64,000 nucleotides of DNA from Plotosus lineatus. Its lineage: Eukaryota; Chordata; Actinopteri; Siluriformes; Plotosidae. Each line of letters starts with the position of its first letter. Position 1 is the first letter of the stretch. The position numbers and the translations under genes are program-made. Location of the stretch: positions 50,701,996-50,765,995 of the forward strand of contig CM045732.1 in the NCBI GenBank assembly GCA_024760905.1. Reading direction: 5' to 3'. The notes beneath the pieces were generated by a model. The model had not been told where the DNA came from and ran no database searches. It saw nothing but the letters and a program-made list of their open reading frames with translations. Of this stretch, positions 20,371 to 30,700 are shown piece after piece.

Positions 20371-22109
20371 CAGTAGGCCCTCGACATTCGCGGGGGTTCG
20401 GTTCCAAGCCCTCCCACGAATCGAGATAATCCGCGAGTTCTGTACCCGGAAGTAAAACCCCATGTACCACGTCACATGTGCGAATGAGCAGCCGGAAGTA
20501 AAATACTATGTATCTATTACATGCGTTAAAATATGCTTTATAAACACATTCTATAGACAGTCTTACTCATTAATTCAGTATTAATATAGTAAAATATAGT
20601 AATGATTAAGAAAAACTTTTCAATTTTTACTCTATTTTACTATATTATGTTTATATTTTATCATCAATAAAAATTATACAGCATATACTGTTGTAAAGCA
20701 CTCGTTTTAAAGTCTTTTTCAATTATTATTCCAGTAAAGTACGTAAGTTAATTCAGAGATTGTTTGTAGGAGAGCTTTTATGTTCTGTAGCATGTTTAAC
20801 AAATGATACCAAAAGGATAAACTTTATTACACTTCATGTCCTTTTACATTGAACTTGGAGTGACGTCTTGGAGTGATGGCTCCAAGATGGCGCTGCCTAG
20901 AGGGCAACGTCACGGAGTTCTCAGAGTCAAATTGTTTCTTTGTTCGTTTTAATTTGTTTTATTTGTTTGTTCATGTTTTGCACTATGCTCGTCTATGATC
21001 GGTCGCCCCTACTACAGCTATGAGCAGCTTCAGCTTCATGCAACTAAGCATACAGCAACTTCTATCGTGAGCTGCTATGCTATGCTATGGGAGCTCAATG
21101 CTAACAATAAGCCCAGGCGGAGTTCTCAGATTCTCCGCCGTTTGGTTAGCACTTCCGGCCATACTGCTTGATGAAAATGTTCAGTCTCTGCGAAACAAGA
21201 TGGACGAGCTTCATGCTCAGATTGCAGCACAGCGGGATCGACAGGACTGTGTTTCTGTGAAACATGGCTCTAGGAGAGTACACCCGGTAAGGTGATTATA
21301 CCAACCGGCTACACGGCCTTCATCCCCTGCAATCCCAAGCGCCAGAGTCTTCGTTCGGCCCCTTCCCGCCTGGGCTTCTTTGTTAGCTGGGATGTGGCTC
21401 GCATTGAGCTGCCTACCATAGCATGTTAGCTCTGCTAATAGCATGTTAGCTCTGCTTAGTTATACAGGCCCGAAGATACTCCAATCTTATACCTGTAGTA
21501 GAGTCGACCGGTCGTAGACAAGCATAGTGCAAAACATAAACGAACAAAACAACAAATTAAATCGAACAAAGAAACAATTTGACTCTGAGAACTCCGCGAC
21601 GTCGTCCTCTGGACAGCGTCATCTTGGAGATGTCACTCCAACTTCAATGTAAAAGGACATGAAGAGTACTGTAATAAAGTTTATCCTTTTGGTATCGTTT
21701 GTTAAACATGCTACAGAACACAAAATCTCATGCATAAACATGAACTTGGGTACTGTACTGGAAAAATAATTGAGAAAGATTTTAATACAACAGTTCAGAG
21801 AAAACCATCGTTTCGCTGGAGAAAGTCTTATTTCTTCAGAAGAGACATCCAGCGTTTTCTGTCGCTGAGCCAGAGAAGACGCATAGCGTTTGAGTGGTAC
21901 AGAGCTTGACTGGTAATTAAAACACACACAAAAAAGAGGGTCATTGACAACTTGTGCGCGAATGAGGGAAAAGGGGCGGGACATCAGCTCATCCAATCAG
22001 GAGAAAGCAGGACAGCCATTGGCTGAATTTGAATCACGTGCCGGTTGCTTGGCAGTCAGTGAATACTCAAATCGTGGGTGCAAAACCATGAATAGTCAAG
22101 GGCCTACTG
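20371..22109. mobile_element. Tigger/pogo-like element, TA target site, with internal fold-back
   Basis: Left end CAGTAGGCCCTCGACATTCG after TA, right end CAAGGGCCTACTG before TA. The first dozen bases form an inverted repeat. It has no intact transposase. Its middle is a large imperfect palindrome (see the entry at 20689-21792). Confidence 0.8.
20689..21792. repeat. large imperfect inverted repeat (fold-back)
   Basis: Arms at about 20689-21015 and 21491-21792 are inverse complements over roughly 300 bp. Landmarks are TAGCATGTTTAACAAATGAT (left) versus ATCGTTTGTTAAACATGCTA (right), and CACGGAGTTCTCAGAGTCAA (left) versus TTGACTCTGAGAACTCCGCG (right). The loop of about 475 bp contains a fragment, LRNKMDELHAQIAAQRD on the plus strand, that resembles the start of a LINE endonuclease region. 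Confidence 0.88.
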
Positions 22110-22700
22110 TAACAAAACTCTCTGATCTCTTTATACAAGTAAGCTTCATCAACACTGCACTCATCATTATCATCTTAATCTAAATCCTGCTCAGCAGATA
22201 AAATCACATCTTTACAAACACAAGTCATGACACTTTTATTAACAGATGCCTCTTCTTCATCAATATCACAACCCACGATCCAGCATGTGCAGTCCAGATA
22301 AGATCACGCACAAATCAAATGATCAAAAAAATTCCATAATCAAGTTTTGCATGCAGAGAAAAATACCAATACTCATACAATACTCAAGTTTCTAAAGTAC
22401 ATAATACTGAGCATATGGGATTTTCTTTGACTGAATTGCAGTGGAATCATGTCTGTCTTCATATTCTAGCAGACCTGAGGTATCTCTCTCACACAAACAC
22501 ACACACAGACACAGACAGACCGTAAGCAGTGGCTAACTGCTCATTTGTGGATCTATCGCACCATTTGCACTCATTTGCCCCATTCCCTTCATATACTATA
22601 TTTTCTCTAATTCAAATTAAACTAGTTCATCTGGATGCTGCTAATTTAACCGTTTGCACACTGTGTGTGTGTTTTTCACATCTATACGAATGCTGCTAGA
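22110..22700. other. ktn1 intron 1, no clear feature
   Basis: AT-rich sequence including a short CA/CAGA-rich tract near 22,493-22,520. No gene recognised. Confidence 0.4.
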
Positions 22701-22705
22701 CATCA

Positions 22706-22860
22706 CAGTAAATGTTTAATAAATGTGGGCGCATTTGAGCTTATCTGGAATTCCAATCCCTCAAGGAATCAAATTCAAGTTGAGTTTGTCAAGCAGGGAA
22801 TGCGCTTTGAATTCCATGTCTTGTGGGCGTGGCCCGCAGCGCGCGCGAGATAAAGAGATG
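22706..22860 (+). repeat. single unit of the MITE internal tandem repeat
   Basis: One isolated unit (GTAAATGTTTAATAAATGTG ... CTTGTGGGCGTGGCCCGCAG) of the repeat found in tandem inside the MITEs at 34537, 47544 and 55550. No MITE ends are visible around it. Confidence 0.8.
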
Positions 22861-22861
22861 A

Positions 22862-23075
22862 CACACTAGAAGCAGGGACGTACTGTACCATTTACCATAC
22901 AGAGAGGCGGGTCGTACTATTTACTTGGGGTGTCATTGAAAATGGCATTTAGTACAGACGCTGTCATGAACACAGGAAGCTATAACGTTAGAATTATCAA
23001 TATCCCTTTTATAGGTATCGATTATCGATCGACATAATTATATCGGTGATATTCTGATTTTCAATGATGTCCCTA
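22862..23075 (-). mobile_element. fragment of the non-autonomous hAT element
   Basis: It matches 30364-30560 in inverse orientation and ends with the element terminus (TTTTCAATGATGTCCCTA). It has only about one unit of the 29-bp minisatellite that is expanded at 30517. Confidence 0.8.
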
Positions 23076-23124
23076 GTCTACTGTGCATGTTTTTGAGCAG
23101 TGCGAGGAAACTAGAGTTAACTGG

Positions 23125-23265
23125 AATAAACCCATGCAAGCACAACAAGAGCATTCAAACTCCACACAGACATGCCCAGCCCTGGGTATCAAACCCAGGA
23201 CCTTCGTGCTGTGAGGCGGTCATGCGAATCACTATGCCACCGCGCCACCCTGAAATAAACCAAGT
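23125..23265 (-). mobile_element. V-SINE-like 5' fragment
   Basis: The minus strand reads a tRNA-like head (GGTGGCGCGGTGGCATAGTG) with a B-box-like GGTTTGATACC, then GTCTGTGTGGAGTTTGAATG. The 3' half is missing. Confidence 0.75.
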
Positions 23266-24240
23266 GTTATGCAATAATATTCAGTGGCTTGATCTTAATC
23301 CTTCAAAGTCATGCAGTTATGGCATTATTTTGAAGACCTCTGGTTGATTATGGTCTGATATTTAAGTTCTATTTATACCTGACATGCTATTCGAAGGCTC
23401 CTTCAAGTATTTCACTCTGTAACAGGTTTATACTATTGAGTTTTGTACTGGGCAATGCGGCACAGCTCGAGTTTTGGCAGATGAACCATGATGCTGCATT
23501 TTGTGGCTGTTTGCAGGCCACCTGTGCTGTCAATGTGCTGAATGCCAAGCCATGGCATACCAGTGAGGCTAAAAATAGTGCTGAACACTGATTTTGCAAA
23601 ATACACTCATTACTAAATTTTGCTGACGTGACTTTACTTCTTGCACTGTTTCTTCTGTTAAATTAACTTTAGAGCATCACAGTTTAATGATGTACTTTAA
23701 GATTTAAAAAGGTTACCCACAAAGATGATTTCTTGTTGTTGTTTAGCCTGATTTTCTATTTCAGTGCAATCTACTGATGAGGTTGAATCTCAAATTTGTT
23801 GTTGTCGTTTCAAGCTTAAAACATATTAGAATTATGCTCTATGCAATGCTATGAGGACACCATTTTAGGCTGATTCCAGGTGTTTTTTATTTAGTTCTTA
23901 AATTCTGTGGGTTTTTTTTAATGCATTGGTACTTATTGCTGGGTTCAGGGGATCACATTTGAGCTGCAATCGAAACGCAACTGGTACAAGTTGACTTTTT
24001 TTTTTTTTTTTTTTTATAGACTCGTTTCAAGGTATCTTGCAGCTCCACAATAAAGCAAATGTATTTTGTGGCTTAAATATGTACGTCATGAAGATTGCAC
24101 AGCAATTTTTGTTTGATTTTTGTGCGAGTGACATGTGATTGGTTTGCAGATGTTTTGCGAATCTCCTTTCGTAAAAGTCATTGTACACTTTTTCTTCTCA
24201 AATCGTTTGCTTTTTATTTGTGCTTTATTATATGAATTAA
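23266..24240. other. ktn1 intron 1, no feature recognised
   Basis: AT-rich sequence with a long T run near 23,996-24,016. No gene or repeat family recognised. Confidence 0.4.
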
Positions 24241-24534
24241 TGGTATTGATAACTCGGTTCTCGAATGCTTTGGAGGTTGAACAAATCGGAATTCGAACAA
24301 AAAATCCGGGATTTTTTTTTCTTGGAAGTCGAACAAAATTCGGAAGTTGAACTCGAAAAATGCGCTCGAGAAAAAAACGGTCTCTTTTGACTCTACTCGA
24401 CCACTGTGTGCGTATGGATGTGCCTGCTCCTGTTCTACAAAATGCAGTATACCGTGGGTTTTTTTTGTTTGTTTACTCGATTTGATTAGCTAATAAACAT
24501 ATCTCCAAAGAAAGCTACTGAGAAAAGGTAAGTT

Positions 24535-24925
24535 GTGCGGAAAACTTTTGTGTTTAAGAAAGAGCTGATAGCTAAGCATGAATTAGGCGTGCGTGTTACT
24601 GATCTTGCAAAGGAATATGGCACAGCTAAATCAACGATATGCACGATCCTGAAGAACAAAGAGAATGTTAAAGCCAGTGATGTGGCGAAAGGCTCGACGG
24701 TTATCAGCAAACAAAAAATCACAAGTGCTTGAGGAGGTGGAACAATTACTGCTCCTATACATAAACAAGCAGCAGTTAGCAGGAGATAGTGTTAGCGAGG
24801 ATGTGATCTGCAAAGGTCATGAAATCTACAATGATTTGGTGAAAGAAGACCCTAGCTCGAATCCTGAAGGGTTCCACTTTAAAGCAAGTTGAGGCTGGTT
24901 CGAAAATAAACAAAAAAAGACACAA
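24535..24925 (+). pseudogene. Tigger-type transposase, N-terminal DNA-binding part only
   Basis: The first part reads ELIAKHELGVRVTDLAKEYG and STICTILKNKENVKASD, a helix-turn-helix. After a frame change near 24,700 it continues as EEVEQLLLLYINKQQLAGD and PEGFHFKAS, typical of the CENP-B-like second helix-turn-helix domain. A TGA stands where a basic residue is expected, and the frame continues as GWFEN. The DDE catalytic region is missing. Confidence 0.82.
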
Positions 24926-24968
24926 AATAAATGAATCTAATAAGAATTTTGTGTGTTTGTCCTGTTGT

Positions 24969-26442
24969 CGTCATCGTCATCATCATCATCTTCCGCTAAG
25001 TCCAGGGTCGGGTCGCAAGGGCAACCTAAGCAAAGAGGTCCAGACATCCCTCTCCCCAGCCACCTCCTCCAACTCTCCCGGGGGGACACTGAGGTGGTCC
25101 CAGACAAGCCGAGAGATATAGTCCCTCCAGCGTGTTCTAGGTCGACCCCAGAGTCTCTTCCTGGTTGGACATGCCCGAAACACCACACCAGGGAGGCATC
25201 CGGGAGGCATTCTGACCAGATGCCCGAGCCATCCCAACTGGCCCCTCTCAATGCGGAGGAGCAGCGGATCTACTCCGAGCTCTCCACGGATGATAGAGCT
25301 TCTTACCTTATCATTAAGGGAGAACCCCTCCACCCGGCGCAGGAAGCTCATTTCAGTCACTTGTGTCTGCGATCTTGTTCTTTTGGTAACTACCCAAATC
25401 TCGTGACCATAGGTGAGGGTTGGAACGTAGATCGAATGGTGAATTCCTTCTTCTCCACGATGGACCGGTACACGCTCCGCTTAACAGCAGAGGCTGCAGC
25501 GATCCGTCTGTCGATCTCTCGCTCCATCCTTCCCTCACTCGTGAACAAGACCCCAAGATACTTAAACTCTTCCACTTGGGGCAGGACCGCATTCCCGAGT
25601 CGGAGGGTGCATTCCACCCTTGTCCGACTGAGAACCATGGCCTCGGACTTGGCGGTACTGATCCTCATCCCGGCTGCTTCGCACTCGGCTGCGAATCGCT
25701 CCAATGAGAGCTGGAGGTCCCGACTTGATGAAGCCAAAAGGACAACATCATCTGCAAAAAGCAGAGACGAGATCCAATTGCCACCAAACCAGAACCCCTC
25801 AACTCCTCGGCTGTCACCGATTTTGTTCATAATTTTTATGGACAGAATTTCTAGGCACAAAGGACAGCCTTGGCGGACTTCAACTCCCACCGGAAACGAA
25901 TTAGACCTGTTGTTACCAATACGGACCAAACTCTGGCTCCAGTGATACAGCGACCGAATGACCCGTAGTAACGGGTCCGGAATGCCGTACTCTCGGAGCA
26001 CGCCCCACAAGATTGTTTGAGGTACACGGTCAAAAGCCTTCTCCAAATCCACAAAACACATGTGGACAGATTGGGCAAACTCCCATGCCCCCTCCAAAAT
26101 CCTGTGGAGCGTATAGAGTGGGTTAAGAGTGCTGCGGCCAGGATGAAAACCACATTGTTCCTCCTGAATCCAAGGTTCGACAATCGGTTGGATCCTCCTC
26201 TCCAGTTCCCCTGCATAGACTTTCCCAGGTAGGCTGACAAGTGTGATTCCCCAATAATTGGAACACACCCTCCGGTCCCCCTTCTTAAAAATCGGCACCA
26301 CCACCCCAGTTTGCTAATCCAGAGGTACAGCCCCCGATGACTATGCGATGTTGCAGAGATGTGTCAACCAGGAACCAGGGCCCTGAGAAATTCTGGGCGG
26401 ATCTCGTCCAACCCCGGAGCTCGACTACCGAGGAGTTTTCTC
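24969..26442 (-). mobile_element. Rex1/Babar-like LINE, 5'-truncated, with perfect target duplication
   Basis: A 1474-bp insertion flanked by the perfect 15-bp repeat TGTTTGTCCTGTTGT at 24954-24968 and 26443-26457. The minus strand ends TTAGCGGAAGATGATGATGA, a (GAT)n-type tail. The reverse transcriptase resembles the fish Rex1/Babar group by memory of its motifs. The assignment is inference. A fragment of the upstream part of the same family lies at 49120-49560. Confidence 0.9.
24986..26304 (-). pseudogene. Rex1-like reverse transcriptase, C-terminal two thirds
   Basis: The minus strand reads MVVPIFKKGDRRVCSNYWG, CFVDLEKAFDRVPQ, VEVRQGCPL, the catalytic LLFADDVVLLAS and FKYLGVLFTSEG (25,390-26,304). 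In another frame it continues as FLRRVEGFSL, GWLGHLVRMPPG and GRPRTRWRDYIS (24,986-25,360). The frame change lies near 25,370. About 130 bp further upstream another conserved piece (DEIRPEFLR-like) is visible at 26,370-26,410. Confidence 0.9.
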
Positions 26443-26642
26443 TGTTTGTCCTGTTGTTTCACATTTAATATACTATTTGATATATAAATGACATTATGAA
26501 ATAACATTGTTTAAAAAAGGTAGTTTTCTAGCGTCTTGGAATGGACTAAAACCGTTTACATTATTTGTAATGAGAAAAGCGGATTTGGAATTCGAACAGC
26601 GTTCTGGAATGCATTAAGTTCGAGAACCAAGGCACCACTGTA

Positions 26643-27162
26643 TACAGAATACACAATTGTTCTTGCAAATACGAAATGAATAATTTGTAAGTCAAATGTG
26701 AAGAAAAACTTTGTGACCTTTTCTTGAGTCATGTGGGCTGTTTGAAAAGAGGTTGAGACTTTTCCGTGTTTGAGTCTTGCTTTGCAACATGTGCGGAAAT
26801 TTTAAACGTTTGAAATTTTTTTTCTTCATGAGCCAATTGACCAAAATGGGATGCTGTGAATGCCGCGCAATGAATTTCCATTCACGTCAGTTGTTTATTT
26901 ATTCTATGAATCACCCCCTCTGGAAGGCATGCTGTTTAAAACACATAAAATTAACCAAAGCATCTCCTTTTAAAGATCATATTGTAAATATATTGTGTCA
27001 AACATATTACTACTAACCCCTATCGTGCCACCATCTTTTGACATAGAATCTCCTATTTCAACAAGGCAGTGACATTATATAATAAAAAAAGAACAGTTTC
27101 AGGTTTAGATTTGTTGCTGTACTTTTGTTTGCTTATTGTCTGCTTTTCTTTGCCCTGCCTAG
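26643..27162. other. 3' end of ktn1 intron 1
   Basis: AT-rich sequence ending in a pyrimidine-rich tract and the acceptor CTGCCTAG at 27161-27162. No other feature seen. Confidence 0.5.
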
Positions 27163-27163
27163 A

Positions 27164-27791
27164 ATGATGATTGACATGGCCGATTCACAGTACCTCCTCA
27201 TCCTGGCTCCATCACTGGTCATCATCCTCATGTTCCTCTTCTTCTGGCTCTTCATGAAAGAGACATCCTATGATGAAGTTCTGGCTCGGCAGAAACGAGA
27301 TCTGAAGTTGCCACCGGTGAAGACAGACACTCGCAAAAAGAGCAAAAAGAAAAAGAGCATTAAGAAGGAGGTCAGTGGAAGTGGAGGTGGTGGAGATAAA
27401 GAGGGGGAATCTGAGGAAGACCTGCGAGACTTTGATCTGATTGACGCCACCAACTCAAATTTAAATGAAGGGGTCCCTGAGGAGGTTCTGGTGCCACTGC
27501 CTGTTTCTATCCCGGTACAAGCAGAACCACCAACAGGAGTAAGGGAGAGGAAGAAGAAAGAGAAGAAGTCGAAAGCTTCTGTTTCTGTTTATGCAGCAGT
27601 AGCTACTCCTTCTTCTCCTGTTTCTGTCACGAGTGACAAACCAGAGGTTAATGGCTCAAAGCCTGCTGTCCATAAAGAACATGTCCTCCCTATTACCAAA
27701 CAGCACAGCCCACCACAGGCCCAAACTACACCTCCAGCTGCAACTGAAACTACTGGCAAGAAGAAATCTAAGAAGCAGAAGAGTGAGACTG
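27164..27791 (+). CDS. ktn1: ktn1 exon 2: signal anchor and basic linker
   Basis: Acceptor TGCCCTGCCTAG, donor ACTG|GTAAGC, ends in phase 1. Codes residues 1-210: luminal [10 protein letters not shown], transmembrane [20 protein letters not shown], then [17 protein letters not shown]. Repeated basic clusters ([28 protein letters not shown]) alternate with Ser/Pro/Val-rich spacers. The untranslated base 27163 also belongs to the exon. Confidence 0.95.
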
Positions 27792-30700
27792 GTAAGCACT
27801 GTTTACTCTGAGACACGAAGGTGTATCCACTCATTTAAAACCAGGGGAATGGTCATGTAAAGCCTATTATACAGTATAGTGTTGGCGGTTTAATGTAATT
27901 CCTTAAATGTATTAATGTATGAAACTTTGTGTGAATGAGTTATTTATTGTTTACATATCATATGTCAACCATAATTACAAATAATTCATTCACAAAAAAG
28001 TTTCCTACACTAATACAAATAAGCAGAAAAACAATTAGGTGCAAACATTCATTTTCTACACCGCTTCATCTTCAGTAGAGTCACGTGGAGGCTGGTGCCC
28101 ATCTCAGTCAACTTTGGGCAAGGGCGGGGTTACACCCTGGATTGCTCACTAGATCATCGTAGGGCCAAGACTCATACAATCATTTATACTTGTACCTAGG
28201 GGCAATTTGGAACAGACAGTCTGTGCATGTTTTTGGACTGTAGGAGGAACCCTCCTGGGGTTCCCAGAGGAAACCCACGCAAGCACAGGGAGAACAGGCA
28301 GACTACAAACGCCGGAGCCAGGGACTTGAAACTAGAACCTTCTTGCTGTGAGACTGATGTGCTAATATATGCATTAAATTAATTCAGTGCGTTAATTAAA
28401 CATTAGTATAATTTTGACAATTTTTATTTATATATCTTTGAAACAACATTTTCAAATTATTCATGGTTATGCGGCTTAAATGTTTTATTCAGCATTGCAT
28501 TGCTTATAAATTACACTGATCAATTTATCTGTACTATGCACATCTCCTTTTATCATGATTCTCAGTTAAATGTTAATTTAATTAAGTAAATTAATTAAAT
28601 ATAAACTTGGTCAAAGATTAGTCTGAAATTCTGTAATTAAATCCCTTACAGAAACTTGCTCATTACTGTCATTAGTAGATTTGCTGAAGAATCTTTACAG
28701 AAAACAAGTCAAGCTGATGCGCGCCCTGCACATGGACGTTCGGTTAAAACAAAAATCCCACTGATTAAATGTTTGATGTATTTGCTGAGGTCAGGGAGGC
28801 AGAGAATATCACGACGATTACTTTCAGAAAAATAGCTTGTAAATAACACATCTGCAATTGAAAGGCATGTGTATTCGGGGGGGGGGGGGGTAAAGGCATA
28901 GAAGGCATCACATGCACATGCTATGACATGATGAAACACTACGTAGCATTTAGTCAGCAAAGGTGGAGAAGATGCCACTGAATAGCGAATCAACAATATC
29001 ATTCAGGAATATCCACCAAGCCTGAGATTAATAAATGTTTTATTATATGATACACAAGAACATCTGAAATAAAGGATACAGTGGTACCTCACCTTACGAA
29101 AGACTCAACAAATGAAAAATCCAAGCTACAAAACACATTTACCTAAAATTTCCGTCTCTGTATACGAAAAAAATTCATGTTACGAAACGCGCCTTCTCAA
29201 AAATCCAAACAATGCGCGAGTTGCTCTCCCATTGGCTATCTCCTAACACCCCGCCCCACTGGCCTCCCATTGGCTAGGAGGGAGCTGCATCTCCATAATA
29301 CCCATGATGCGTAGCTGCCAACATTTACGAAAAATTTGTATTCATTACGATTTCTGATGTTAATTACGATAATACGAATTTAATAAATATTTCATGAATA
29401 AAATACGATTTTCCAAAATTTACGGGATGTAGCAATCATTGTTAATGATTACTCCCCCCGGAACTTGGTATATTCTGGTTCTGTAATGCATTGTGGTATT
29501 AAAAGAAGTGAAGTGGGAAAACGGCATGTTTGTTGGGTGTGTTAGAACAAACGGCATGTTTGTTGGGTCTGACATGACACCGCCCTGGCCTGTGAAAGCA
29601 TATAGTACGCTAAATTTCATTGGCTATTGCCTGATGGCTGGCCGTGCTTAGCCAATCAGGGACGCTGTTAGATAGTTTGTCAGTATTACATGGAGAAATG
29701 GTGAGCTTATCGATGGCGCGGGAATGAAGCATGACTACGAACTAAACATGCTGGCCAAGGGGAAGAGACAGTGCTATAAGGATTCCTATTGAAAAGAATT
29801 CCCATTCATTTCAAAGTCACCGAAGGGTGAATCCATGCAATCCATGTCGGCGTGATATATCAATTACCCATGTTGGTCGGTCAGACATTGTCACTCACGC
29901 GAAAACATCCGTGCACAAAGAAAGTGTGGCGAATGTTGCTAAAACTTCAAAATTAACCAAGTGGGTTGCAACTACAAATGAACTGTTAACAATAAGGGCT
30001 GAATGTTTGTTTACTTCGTTTTTTGTTGAACACAATATCCCTGTTGCTGTTGCGAGCTATGTTGGACCCTTATTAACTAAAGCATTTCCGAATTCGGACG
30101 AAGTAAAGAAATTTTCATGTGCTAGGACAAAAACAACTAGTCTAATTCATGAAATGGCCAGTGATGGGAGGAAAACTATGATAGATGACATGAAAAACAG
30201 CCCATTTTCCGTCGTAACAGATGGTAGTAGTGACTCAAATGCCAAGTTGTATCCTATTGTGATCACGTATTATGACGGTGCTGCAATGAGTGAACTGTTT
30301 TCTATGTATATACTTAAAAATATTGCTCAAGCAGCATTAAGCAATAACTTACTCACTCACTCCTAGGGATGTCATTGATAATCGGAATATCGATATATTG
30401 CCCATATAATTATGTCGATCGATACCTATAAAAGGGATATCGATACTTCTAACGTTATAGCTTTCCTGTGTTCATGACAGCGTCTGTAGTAAATGCCATT
30501 TTCAATGACACCCCTAGTAAATGGTACGTCCCGTCTCTCTGTATGGTAAATGGTATGTCCCGTCTCTCTGTATGGTAAATGGTATGTCCCGCCTCTCTGT
30601 ATGGTAAATGGTATGTCCCGCCTCTCTGTATGGTAAATGGTATGTCCCGCCTCTCTGTATGGTAAATGGTATGTTACTGCTTCTAGTGTGCTGTCAGAGC

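Larger units (their letters stand above)
24241..26640 (+). mobile_element. Tigger element interrupted by a Rex1-like LINE
   Basis: The left end contains AACTCGGTTCTCGAATGC. The right end is its inverse, TTCGAGAACCAAGGCACCACTG, followed by TA. The plus strand of the left part encodes an N-terminal Tigger/CENP-B-type DNA-binding region, and the element resumes at 26458 after the LINE. No catalytic domain is present, so this was a deletion derivative before or after the LINE arrived. Confidence 0.82.

Noticed and set aside
24953..25945. 330-codon plus-strand open frame, the longest in the window
   Set aside because: Antisense of the Rex1-like reverse transcriptase. Its composition is a mirror of the minus-strand motifs and it begins in the (GAT)n tail.
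30517..30673. Regular short repeats that might suggest a CRISPR-like array
   Set aside because: Units are head-to-tail with no spacers, inside an hAT transposon of a vertebrate genome. It is a minisatellite.
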